NCBI RefSeq assembly: GCF_036324505.1
Contig: NC_086368.1
Span: 22,374,378 to 22,438,377, forward strand
From: Eleginops maclovinus
Taxonomy: Eukaryota > Chordata > Actinopteri > Perciformes > Eleginopidae
Direction of reading: 5' to 3'
DNA length: 64,000 nucleotides
Below, one piece after another: positions 1 to 11,000 of the stretch. Made by a program: the position numbers and the translations under genes. The notes beneath the pieces were generated by a model, which was given only the letters and a program-made list of their open reading frames with translations, made no database searches and had not been told where the DNA came from. The first letter of the stretch is position 1. Every line of letters starts with the position of its first letter.

Positions 1-13
1 CAAAGGCATGGCC

Positions 14-15
<2 letters not shown>

Positions 16-66
<51 letters not shown>
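16..66. repeat. (TG)n microsatellite
   Basis: An uninterrupted TG dinucleotide run of about 25 units. Alternating purine-pyrimidine tracts of this kind are typical of fish genomes and are usually length-polymorphic. Confidence 0.98.
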
Positions 67-68
<2 letters not shown>

Positions 69-1593
69 GAGTGATTGTGATTTGTTAATTGAAGGGTAAA
101 CAACATTTCTGCAGAAATAAGCCAAGGAGAATGTCATCAAACGATTCCTCCTTCTCCTCTATTTCACTTCATCCCCATCTCAACCTGATGGCGTGACTTC
201 CGTCCTCTCGCCTTCGTAGCCATGGAGATGTGGTGTGTAATTAAAAATATCCTCCCTCCTCTGGCTATTCACTTACCGCTGTCAATTAGCAGCTGTTGGA
301 TCCGGCTGGATTGATGTTGGGTGTTGCACACTGCAGCCCGATGCTCTGCATGTTTGCTTTAGCGTGTGTTGTTGACAGCGTGCGATAAAGTGTGTAAGCC
401 AATCTGTAAGTAGTGAAAGAGTGTTGCTGTATGAAATGTACATCCTGCAATTAAATAACTCCACAAGTGTATTTACCCTTGACAGAGAAGCTGATCTGTT
501 TGAACGTTACTAGTCTTTTAAGTTTAGCAAGCAGCACACTTCTTTTGAATGCTCTACATTTTCCTGTCCTCCGTCTATGGAAGGCTGTGTGGCAAGCTTT
601 CCCTGCTTCGTTAAGCTAAGAATAAATGAGCAAGCATTCGCTCAGATTGCTCCCCTGTGTATTCTGCCTCCCTTGTGATGAAGAATGAATCAGTCTATCG
701 CAGGAACTTAGCCTGCATTTATTACACATTATCACCTGGATCAGGGCTATCATTTTTCACTGCGATCCACACGACTACATTGTTTTCCAAATCAGCTAGA
801 ATATTACGCTTTTGTATGTGTGTTTTAGTCCATGCAGGCCGGTCTAGTCTCTAAATCTCTGTGACAGTCACTCAGGTGCACTCAGGGACAGATACCCTGT
901 CAGAGTCAAAACGTTTCGGTGTGTGCTAATCGCTGTGGGAGCTTCATACGTCATTCTCAGCACCCCTGACACTATTGTTGGTGTGTCTAATTAACACTCC
1001 TGTGTGGTGCTGATGCTCCACACTACCTGTGCTGAGACACCTGTCCTGTGACAAACCCAGCGTATGAGAGCTGATGATTGTCAACACACTTTTTAGATGG
1101 TATACAGTTTAAAAAAAAAAACGCCAACACTCTGTTTTTCTCATGTTAGGATGAGAGGCAGCAGGTGTTTTTGGGTTAGACTCAGCAGGTATGACACACT
1201 CATGCCCAGGGGTGCTGCTGGCGTTGATGGGTCCACATGCATAATTCTGCGCAGAAACAGATGGATGAGAGTTTGAAAAAGTCTGGCGGGTGACAGAAAT
1301 TAAATTGGTAATGTCTGCGATTTAATGTATTTTCTTTTTTAAGATGTCCCTCTCCCTCTGCCACGAGAATATAATGATGCTTTCTTGCCAAGAGGTTTGT
1401 CAAGGAAGATGCCGGTGAATTTGCATTTATATTTTACAGCAGGACTTATCATAATCATCATGCTGCTGAACAAGATTAACCGCAAGAGTACAACAAAGGG
1501 AGGAGGGCAAAGATGTTCTGCATGTGTGCTCATGTAAATAGCTGGGAATGTTATCAGTTCCACACTGTTTTTAATCATGTTTTTGAATCATAC

Positions 1594-1595
<2 letters not shown>
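67..1595. other. Unique non-coding sequence, no gene seen
   Basis: Mixed-composition DNA with only short frames (under 80 codons) that match nothing I recognise. No splice-bounded exon, tRNA or repeat end is evident. An A-run near 1112-1122 is the only simple tract. Confidence 0.6.

Positions 1596-1646
<51 letters not shown>
1596..1646. repeat. (TG)n microsatellite
   Basis: A perfect TG run of about 25 units. The Cys-Val frames read across it are artefacts of the repeat. Confidence 0.98.
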
Positions 1647-1649
<3 letters not shown>

Positions 1650-2972
1650 CCTTTTTATGTGCTTTCACCAATCATGCCAGCTCGCTCTGACCCCGGCGAC
1701 CCAGTGTCCCTGGCTCTGTTCCAGGTAGCCTGCAGTCCCATCCTCTCAGCCTGCAAATACTTTCACACAACACCGCAGTTTATTGCTCAGCAATGGTTAT
1801 TTTTTCTGTTGGCCCAAATTAAATTGAGGCGTACTGGCAGCTACACATAGCGCTCTCGATCTCACCTGTCGTTTTAAGATCTCCCTGTCTCAAATGATTT
1901 TTTAAAAGGAGTTAACGTGAATTTGCCTGCATGCTCCTGTTCTGTCTGCTGATGTGTTATTTTGTTGAGCAGATGCCTTTATATTTTTTCATGATATCTG
2001 ATCCGTCTGCCATCTTTAATTTAGCTCATGCTGTTTCGTGTGCACCATCGTGTAGCTTGTTTGTTTGATACCTTTGAATTACATGCATTTTGTTTCTACT
2101 TATTTGAGCATTAATGTATCAACAGTCAGCTCCTCAAAAGGATTTAAAAGGCACTGACTAATGGCAGATTTTAAAAGTCATGCCTAGTGATTAGAGTTCA
2201 AAGACACCCAGCTGGCTGCAGATGGCACATTTACAGAAATGTTGATTAATGGGCTTTGAAGGATAACTCTGATGTGAATCTGTATTTTTTCTAGTGTCAA
2301 CAAATTCTATGATGAGATTATAACCAACAGTAAGCTAGTCTGTCTTTCAGAACTTTCCCACTCCACCACTGTGGCACTTCCTGATCAAAGGGTGAAAAGA
2401 TCATAAATGGATACTTGTTTTTTGTACCCTAAATCAGCTGGACACTGTAGTTGTCAGTAAACAGAACAGTTGTTAATAGTATATTCGGGACTTATTTCTT
2501 CTGTGATTTGTTTTGCCAATGAGTGTAGGGTGTACTGAAAAAAACCAATTGTCACTAAAACCAAAATTCACTTTCAGGCCAACTGTATAACCCCTTAATG
2601 TTTTTTTAGCGCCAGGGATCTGAAAGCTAATAGATACATTTCCACCACATATTTCGTTTACACATTCATGGTTCCCAGTTGATCTACCAATAATGAATGT
2701 GGTCATCCCATGACCTTACTACCACCGTGATGGGGACATTTGTATGTGCATGTAGTGAAGTATACCAACAACTGTCAAAATAAATTGCAATTACATTTTT
2801 CCAAGGCATTCATGTTTGCCTTAAGAGTAATCGCAATAATTCTGGTAACCCCCTCCTTTTTTCTTAACCCAACATTTGGTTATACTTGTTAGTTGAATCA
2901 TATCTGTTTGATTTTGGTTATTTATTAGGATTTGTTGAAATTAAGCAAACTATGGCATAGCTAACAAGACCC
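1647..2972. other. Non-coding sequence, no gene seen
   Basis: AT-rich complex sequence without a credible reading frame or recognised element. The short minus-strand frame at 2473-2706 has no family motif and no splice context. Confidence 0.55.
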
Positions 2973-3294
2973 TTAAAAGACCAATGTAGGATTTAAGTGG
3001 AATCTATTGTTGATGTTGCAGATACCCCTCAGTTCCTCCTTTTACAAGCATGTCTAAGATCCTGAGTAATGTAAAGATGTGAAAGACTCTCGTTAGACCC
3101 ATTGTTTGGTTTGTCCATTCTGGGCTACTGTAGAAACATGGAAGACCCTGTGAAAATGAACCCCTCCCATATACAGGACCTATTCTAAACAAAAAAAAAA
3201 CCCCACATCTGTTTTTGCTAATAAATACCACTACATTTGCCATATACCTTTTGAATACATTATTTTCCTCAATCTAAACACTGCCTCCCTTTAA
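2973..3294. mobile_element. TTAA-bounded short non-autonomous element (abundant teleost repeat)
   Basis: Seen: the block starts with TTAAAAGACCAATGTAGG and ends in CTAAACACTGCCTCCCTTTAA. The reverse complement of the end resembles the start, so the termini are imperfect inverted repeats with TTAA at each extreme. Inside, at about 3098-3142, a stretch around TTTGGTTTGTCCATTCTGGG matches, from memory, a repeat that is very common in percomorph genomes. TTAA targets are used by the piggyBac and Kolobok superfamilies, so a non-autonomous member of one of these is the best guess. It carries no transposase. An A-run (3191-3200) and several indels indicate an old copy. The 79-codon minus-strand frame inside it is not a gene. 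Confidence 0.65.
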
Positions 3295-5499
3295 ACCATG
3301 CCAACCACCCTGACACCTTGATATTGGTTGGATCCTGAGTGGCAGAGCGTGGCAAGTTGCTCTCATTTGGTGACAGCCAAAGATGAATCATTTAAAGTGC
3401 TTGTGTGCGGCCTCACAGAGCAGTGTTTTCTGGACTATTAGCTACACAAGCAGCATTAGGCAGATGAGGCAGACTCTCCTCATATCTCAACACACGCCTG
3501 AGGCAACAGACTGAGCGAGAGACTTCAAAGTCTTCAGATAAGGAGAGATAGACACCTCATGCTGAACTTGAGGAACCTTGACAGATTTAATAGCTGAAAG
3601 GGTCCTGTGCCTGGTTGCTGATGGACAATTTGCCTTTAGTTAAATTCGGCCAACAATTCATTGATTCTGAATAAGTAGATTAAATGTACTTTGACGTTTT
3701 TGGACAAACTCCTACTTGTCAAAATGTGAACATCATCTTTATGTTTTTGCAGTCTCCTTGGAAGGTTTGGCAGTCTTCTCTATTAACATACTTTGCCCTT
3801 TCTCTAAAGATCTTAGCTGTGTTTTTGTGTTTTGAAGATTTGCACCAGAGGGGAAGATGCTGTGCTGCTAAACACAGAATGTGGGCTTGTGTTTAGAGAT
3901 GGCAAGGGGGAAGGGTGAGGAGGTTAGTCTGTTTATGTGAGTGCATGTGTGGAAGTGTGTGTGTGTCTGTGCTTGGGTGGTTGTTGCTGGGGGGTTGGTT
4001 GCCTGTGGGACCTGCCTCTCAGTGTAATTGAAAAATGTGACCTGGAAAATGTTTGCCCAGCGGAGCATGAAAGTTACCTCCACAGTGACGGTGGCGTGCT
4101 CAGAGGCAGCTCACCTGGCCCCTGACAGGGAGAGCCCTGTATTGGGTGGGATCTCACGTTAAGAGCCACTTTATCCCTTCACCACATGCAGAAAAATCCA
4201 TTATTTAATAGTACTAAAGAAGCCTAGAATGCAAAAAAAATCATCTGAAAACCTCACCCATAAGCTGTGAAAAGGCGACCTCAACAAGGGCGCTTGGTGT
4301 GCTCAGCTGAGAATGTTAGCCTATAATTCAAGGTGCAAATATTTCATCAAGGAGAGAAATAATTTCAAGACTCACTCGAACATTTGCATTAAAAAAACAT
4401 GTGACCTCTCATCCTCTGAATTGAAAGGGTTATTGAAATATGTGTCTACAGGAAAAGCAGAGAACATTCTTGTGTCTCAGCATATCTGACAGTTAATAAA
4501 GTGGTGATAAAATGCAATCAAAAACCCAGCCTCCATCCTGCAGACTCAGGGTCCTCTGAGTCATTTTCATTAACCCACAACCATTATTTCAAATATTGCA
4601 TGCATCTTCATACCTTGACAGGTATGAAGACACATGAGTGTGGACAAGGTACTACAGCAATGTAGACAGACTAAATTAATGTATAGAAGTGTAGAGTCAG
4701 CACTGGATGGAGGCATGATTTACATTTTAAATACAGCGTTGGTTTTACATAAGAAAGTAAACGAGTTATACTCCTGTGTTAAAAGTGAGAGGGGATCTGG
4801 GGACTGAAATTGAGCAGAAACAAGGAAACAGGAAAGGTGAAACAAGGATATTGTCAGCGGGAGATCTAATGTGTTTAGTAGATGAGCATTCACCCCAATC
4901 ACACAACAGCTTGTGGGGAGACATACGAAGCAGAAGACTGCAAAGCAGATGTAAACAGTGGCAGATTCAACCAGTCTGAACAAAACATGTAAACAGACTA
5001 TAATAGGAAGCCTGTTGTTTGAATCTGCTATGAAAAACCATCTGTTTGCACTTTCTCTCTTGGCTCCTTAGTTGTATTTACATGCTTCTAAATCCTAATG
5101 ACAATGACCAAAATGTGAGTACAGTTTGGCAACGGAAGCACACATTCAGGATAATGGTGGTCCTATAAAATTCCCTGGGGTAACCTTGTTGCTGTTGTTC
5201 TGCAACTGACAACTGGTACCATTATTGTGAATGTGTTATTTACCAAAATGCAAATTGATGTAGTTGATTACAAACAATATTTTTTTATATTATTAGAAAT
5301 ATAGATTAAGAAAAATCACATTTCCAACAAATCAAACTCAGATAAAGTCCAGAGATGTCAAAAGCAGCCGAGTTTAAACATATGTATATCTTTGGCATCA
5401 CATTGATATTACTCTCATACTGATTCTTATGTCTTTACGATATACGGCTACAATCATCTTTTGGTTTGTGCGGTGTAGCGTAAACACTGGAATACAAAG
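3295..5499. other. Unique non-coding sequence, no gene seen
   Basis: Complex sequence with a GT-rich patch near 3940-3990. The overlapping short frames at 3684-4125 and 4720-4983 run on both strands and show no domain or splice structure. A small perfect inverted repeat at 4605-4630 is listed separately. Confidence 0.55.
4605..4630. repeat. Perfect 11-bp inverted repeat, 4-nt spacer
   Basis: The arms TCTTCATACCT (4605-4615) and AGGTATGAAGA (4620-4630) are exact reverse complements around TGAC. This would form a small stem-loop or a dyad binding site. No function is recognised. Confidence 0.85.
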
Positions 5500-5705
5500 A
5501 AAATAGCTAACTCTATACAAATGATACAAATCGGCCCACCAGTACCTATAAATCTCACTTATACATATTTGACGTGACTTTAGAAGGTGGATTTCTTTAT
5601 CTTTTTTGACAGTGCCAGGCTAGCTGTTTCTTGTTTCAAGTCTTTGTGCTATGCTAACGTTAAGCTAACAGCCCCCTGGCTTTAGCTTGATAAGCTGTTT
5701 ATACT
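5500..5705 (+). mobile_element. Degenerate copy of a common percomorph short repeat
   Basis: Seen: phrases such as CGGCCCACCAGTACCTATAA (about 5533), GTGCCAGGCTAGCTGTTTC (about 5612) and the TGCTATGCTAACGTTAAGCT stretch followed by CCCCCTGGCTTTAGCTT. From memory these match, in order, a non-coding repeat present in thousands of copies in perch-like fishes. No clean termini or target duplication are visible, so the copy is truncated or decayed and its limits are approximate. A related, better-preserved copy is at 49489-50010. Coding capacity is absent. Confidence 0.55.
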
Positions 5706-6006
5706 ACAATGAGTAAAAATGGCACACTCAGCAAGAAATCCCTCACATTTTTGTTAGGCAGGGCAGACAAATTCTACATTACTTCTGTGAATTCAAGTTT
5801 TTTTAACCAGCTTTGATTTTCTTTTTTCCCTTTGACAAGTCTTCACTCTTGTGCTATGGCACAGGTGATGTGGTGATAATGGTATCACTGATTCAGTTTT
5901 AATATGAGAGTCAAGGACTGAACATTTTACATTTGTTTTCACCTGCTTGAAACACTTGAGACGCTACACTCAGTGTAACATCTTATGAAATCAACACTTT
6001 AAATTG

Positions 6007-6014
6007 CCGTACAG
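6007..6014. repeat. Left target-site duplication of the hAT MITE
   Basis: CCGTACAG lies directly before the element and is repeated exactly at 6223-6230. An 8-bp duplication is the hallmark of hAT-superfamily insertion. Confidence 0.9.
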
Positions 6015-6222
6015 TAGGGTGACCAAACGTCCTCTTTTGCCCGGACATGTCCTCTTTTTACGTCTTGTCCGGAGCGTCCGCGGGGAGTTTTATAAATTCA
6101 TGAAACGCCCGGTTTTCACTGTTGGGACCATTAAGCGTGTACTTAAATTGACTGGCGCTTCCCCCCACCCCCCAACACTCGCAAGTGTCCTCTTTTTCGC
6201 CACCTCAAATCTGGTCACCCTA
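6015..6222. mobile_element. hAT-type MITE (208 bp), complete
   Basis: Seen: the element starts TAGGGTGACCA and ends TGGTCACCCTA, perfect 11-bp terminal inverted repeats. It is flanked by the exact 8-bp direct repeat CCGTACAG. Its two halves share CCTCTTTTT-type motifs near both ends. The length, the inverted ends and the 8-bp duplication define a non-autonomous hAT element. No transposase is encoded. The 86-codon open frame from 6004 runs across the insertion boundary and is not a gene. Intact termini and a perfect duplication suggest a younger insertion than the other elements here. The element would depend on a hAT transposase supplied from elsewhere in the genome. Confidence 0.9.
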
Positions 6223-6230
6223 CCGTACAG
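6223..6230. repeat. Right target-site duplication of the hAT MITE
   Basis: CCGTACAG is an exact copy of 6007-6014. Confidence 0.9.
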
Positions 6231-7259
6231 TATCTCTGGAAGTATAACTTTGCCACATTTGTAACATCATACAGGGCTCAGAGACAGAGGCTAACTAAGC
6301 TTATTGGCCTCAGACAGAATTATACTAAATGCTTCAGGGCCAGTGAGGGGAACAAGCTAATTATGGATAGACTGTGTGTAAGAGCGACTCATGCTTCCGT
6401 CTTTAATGAGGAAATTTGCATCTTCCATTAAATTGATGTATGTGTGCATACATCACATTATAGAATTTTTCATAGGAACTGAGGGGGTGAATTTGTGAAG
6501 TTCTACCGCCCACATAAGCCACTGCTCACAAAGATCAATGGGTCTGCCGTCTCTAGCATTTTCCCTTTGGAGCACTTAGATTGTTAAAAATGACTTTAGT
6601 TGTGCAGAAGTTATCATTCATTTACTTACTCTGTATGTAAAGTAGAAGTTATTTGAAAAAAGTTCACTTATATAAGAGAAAAATGTAGCGTGAAAATTGT
6701 TTCTCCACCATCACAACCATCACCATCATCAACTTCTACAACCCCTGCATGAGATAAAGGAACGCTATATCAGGTAATGTATATATGAGAGTACAAACAA
6801 GCTAGTAAACAGTGTGAATCTAATTAAAAGATAATGTCAGCCATTTCGTCACAAATGTTACTACTGCTGTGGGCCTATCTTCTAGCCCTAGGGCCCTCTA
6901 TCTGTTGAGGGCTATTGCTCTCTACTCGCAGGCTGTATCTTTAGTTACGCCGCTATCACCACTTCCTCACCCCGGACTGTATCTTCCTGTCTTGGTGGTA
7001 TTTGTGATGGGCGTCATGCTTGACTGTGCTGACCCAGTATTTCCCTCTGTCGAAGATCAAATATCCTGTTTAGTTTCTCTAAGCTCATAAGTTTAAGAAT
7101 ATTTAACTGGAAGCAAAGGGGAACCAGAAACAGGAAACAGATAAGGTTCATATGTGACTATATACTGTAGGTCTGATGAGTTTTGGTGTACTGGTTTTTC
7201 AGAAATAATTCAATTAAAGTTTTTGTCAAAATGGAGACCAGTTACAGAAATAAACATTC
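6231..7259. other. Non-coding sequence, no gene seen
   Basis: AT-rich unique sequence. The 73-codon plus-strand frame at 6869-7090 has a hydrophobic middle but no recognised family, splice sites or good start context. Confidence 0.5.
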
Positions 7260-8080
7260 AAATTCTGCGTCTGGAAACAATGTGTTTTGCACCCGACTGA
7301 ATTCGCCTCCAGACTTCCATTCTCTTTGAGGACGGCTAGACTTTACGCAAACATGTCATGCTCGGAGGATGATATTTCTGACAGCAAGATTGACCATCCC
7401 TATCTCCAGAGCAGCAACTGCACATTCAGAATGAACATCATCCCATAAACTGGCTGCTGGAGGGGAACTTGAAAGAACAGGAGGGAGAGCACTGACGCAC
7501 CTCAGAAGATGGTTCAGCATCGACCACTGACAGCCGACTTCAAAGACCCCGTTATGAACATGACAGGCAGCCAGCGGAACAGCCTTTGAATCCAGTGCAC
7601 ATTTTTATCAAGAATTTATGGTGTATTTAGAAGTGATTTTTTTTTGCAGCACCAGGAATTTGATTTGACTGTACATCTCATCGCTGACACGGTAAATCTC
7701 GCAGGTCTCTTCTTGATGTTGATAATATATGGGACTTGCATTTTCATGAGTGCCTGATGTTATTCCACATGGCAGCCGTTGATATTAGTGCCTTTGATTC
7801 CTGAGGAGTTCTAAAGGAACGCTGCACAGAAAGCCCCCCAAGGCAAAAGTTGTTTATTTTCCCAGATATATATTAGTCCAATCAATTCGCCCTAAACCTT
7901 GTGAAGAATTGTAATGGAGCAGATGGAAGCAGAATATTCTAAAAAAAATCCAATGCCCGTAGACAAAATCCAGGCGAGTTTTATGTACCGACATAATTTG
8001 GTATTCATGCATTCTTAGTAGCTGCAGTTTCATGGTGTGATGCTCATTTGCCTTTCAGTATTGCTGATGAGGAAATAAAG
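7260..8080. promoter_or_regulatory. Candidate conserved non-coding / enhancer-like block
   Basis: Inference only. The block has complex, repeat-free composition and no reading frame above 60 codons on either strand. It contains CATTTGCC, CAATCAATT and TTCATGAG-type sites, a TTTTTTTTTGCAG tract near 7638 and several ATTA-like cores. Such texture is typical of conserved regulatory DNA in vertebrate gene deserts. Alignment to other fish genomes is needed to confirm it. Confidence 0.25.
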
Positions 8081-11000
8081 TGAAAATGATCATTGTACTA
8101 AAAGTCTGTCATATAAAGATTTCATTGGTACAAAAACAAAAGTACATCTTCATATTTAAAACACATCTATCTGAGTTTCAACCTCGCTTTCACAGTTAAA
8201 TTATGTTTTCATGGTGTTTTTCATTGTAATTATGGTTGATAAAGCAAAACACAAATATAATAACAAAAATAAAGGAGAACGTTTCCAATGATGTTTCCAT
8301 TTCATATGAATTACCCTTCTTTCAAACTGAAGTCACTCTCAAGATCACTGATGGTGTATCCAATTCTTTCACTCCATAAAATATCACCCCCAAAAGACAT
8401 GGTCACACTGTCTTGTTCGTATGGGAGGGCGGTGACACGTTTGAGTGTGAAGCCGTGTGTGAGTGTGTGTGTGCCCAAGCATGTGTACTTCAGTGTGTTG
8501 CAGTGTCATCCCACTCTGGAAAATGACTTATTAAAATGAAATTACGCAGTGCCCTGACCCATGGCAAACGGCATGAGCTGCAATTTGTCTAGCAGTTGAG
8601 CTGTGAATAAAATCTGATTGGCAATAATTTGGCTTTGCTGTTGATATAGCATCCCATCCTCTACATCTTTTCTTCTATCTCCCATCCTCGCACCCCCCTA
8701 ACCCCCTTCGTCTTATCATGGATGTGTTGATCTAAGGGTGAAATATTACTGATATAGTGATCTGGGGTCAGCGAGCAGAGCACTGTGATGATGGTAAGTG
8801 GGTGGTTGTGCGGTTAGGGTTTTATGAAGCAGGGAGAGCTGATGGTAATGTTAAATGCCAAAAACGACTACTGATCTCCAGTAAAAGGGTGACTGGCTGT
8901 GTGTTTGTGTCTGTGTGTGTGTGGGTGTGTTGCCCAGTGTGCGTGTGTGGGATTATGAAGCTAACAGGCTGACCGGAGTGCACTTGGTTATTTAAGCAGT
9001 TGTCTCTTTTCCCTCGCTGTATGTCATATCATTGTGAGTGTGTGAGTGCAGATGTACTTAACGTCTGTGTGTGGTTTTAAGGGCCGGCTCATTTGTTTTA
9101 TATAGGCCATTTGCTTTGGTCATCTCTCTTAGCATAAAATGAAAAACAATTACAAGCAGCTCTTTCCAATTTATCTCATTTGTCCGGTTTAATAAATGTC
9201 TTTTTATCCCAATGAAAATACACAAACACATACTGAGAGAGAGGCCAAAAACATGCCCAGGCCTGTATGATAACAGGAATGATAGAGGTGGGTAATGGTG
9301 GGCAGGTGTTAAAGACCCCGGTGCGACGGTGGCCTTGGACAGGTTGATGTAGTTCCTGCAATGAGCAGCTCATAAAAAGTGCTATCCGTAGGCCTTAGGA
9401 AGATATTCTATCTCTCGGCTGCTAATGGCACTGCCTAAAATCACCTGCTCCATCAACGTCAGGCCCCCCTCTATTACATAAAATGCACTAGATATAAACA
9501 GCAGAGAAAACAATAAGATTGTGTGTGTACTGTACTATTTGTGAGGATACATTAGCTTTATTTAACAGGGAATTGGGAGGCTCAATGCAAGGCAGGTGGC
9601 TTTGGTAGTATTATAATCTAAGGGCATGATCAAAAATGTTATTTTCATTGATTGATCTTTCTCTCAGGATGTGCTTTGTTATATTACGTTGACATTGTCT
9701 GTTTTTTCTTTTTGCTGCGATCTCAACTGCTGTTATTGTAAAAAAAAAAACACCACCTGTGTTCTTTTGTCCATTAGAATACAGTTTGTAGAAAGCTGCT
9801 GACCCTTTCCATTGGGCTTATAGTTTAGGTAATGTGTCAGCATATTGAAATGAACATAAGGCATTTTTGTTACAGCAAATACAGACATCCATTTTATTTG
9901 TATATTGTGTGTTGCAGGGGCTTAAAATGAACACATAATATTTCTTTTGTTTGCAAAATATTAAGAAATATTTAACAGCTAGTCCAGTTCTAGAAGTATG
10001 AAACAAAACACGAACACCGAGGTACACAAATCGCTGTGTTTCTGTTTGTGTTGTTTCCCAGGAGCACAGTGCTTCCAAAAACTTTACTAACACATGTGCA
10101 GAAGTCCTATAGAATGAATTAAGTATGCAAAAAAACATTAAAAGAAAGAATGACTTTTTAAACCCAGAGTAGCACATAGTTAATCAACTTAAAAACATAG
10201 AGAATAGATAAATAAAGATATGCCCATTCATGTATACAACACACTCATTCACACACATACAGTATATGCATGCAAACTGTGTAGACACCCATTTACACAA
10301 AACAAACATATTAATACAGGATAGGAAACATATACTACTCTATTAACATATAATGCATAAAGATATACATAAAAACACGGGCCAAAGTAAATATTCTCTT
10401 ATACATTTTTTGTGTCTTTTTTAACAATAATCTTCTTCTTTTGTACTTCATATCAATCACCTCCGATAAATCAGCAGTCTGTGACCGCAGGAGGGCAGAG
10501 CTCCAGAGAGGCGACTTTGAGCACAGAGCATACTGGAAGTATTCCTACATCATGTGTAAGAATAGAGCTGCGGTGCAACTTGGCTTGCAGTTTGTGAATA
10601 GTACAAAAATAATCTAATCATTACAGTTTGAGATTAACATTACTTCATCTCTCCATAGGTAACTGTAGATGTTACAATGCTCTTGGTGGACACTCCATAA
10701 ATCATTTCTGTCTTTACTTAGAAACTTTTACTTGTTCTGCTGATTTTGACAATCTCTCTCAGGTTCTGACTGCAGATGCTGAGCAGTGCAGAAGCTGAGT
10801 GGATGGGTTCTGTTGAACATACAGAATGATCAAGCAAAACAAAGGTAAGGACTTTGCATTAAGAGAGCTGAGTACAACACGAAACTGACTGTGCAGGTTG
10901 TAACTCTCTCTAAAAGAGTGTCAACATTGCAGGACAACATAGCATTATTTGCATTTATATAAGATTGTCATTCTTGTTGATGTTTTATTCTGCTATTAGA

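Noticed and set aside
6004..6264. 86-codon frame over the hAT MITE
   Set aside because: It crosses both insertion boundaries and the target duplications, so it cannot be an old coding unit; no transposase motif.
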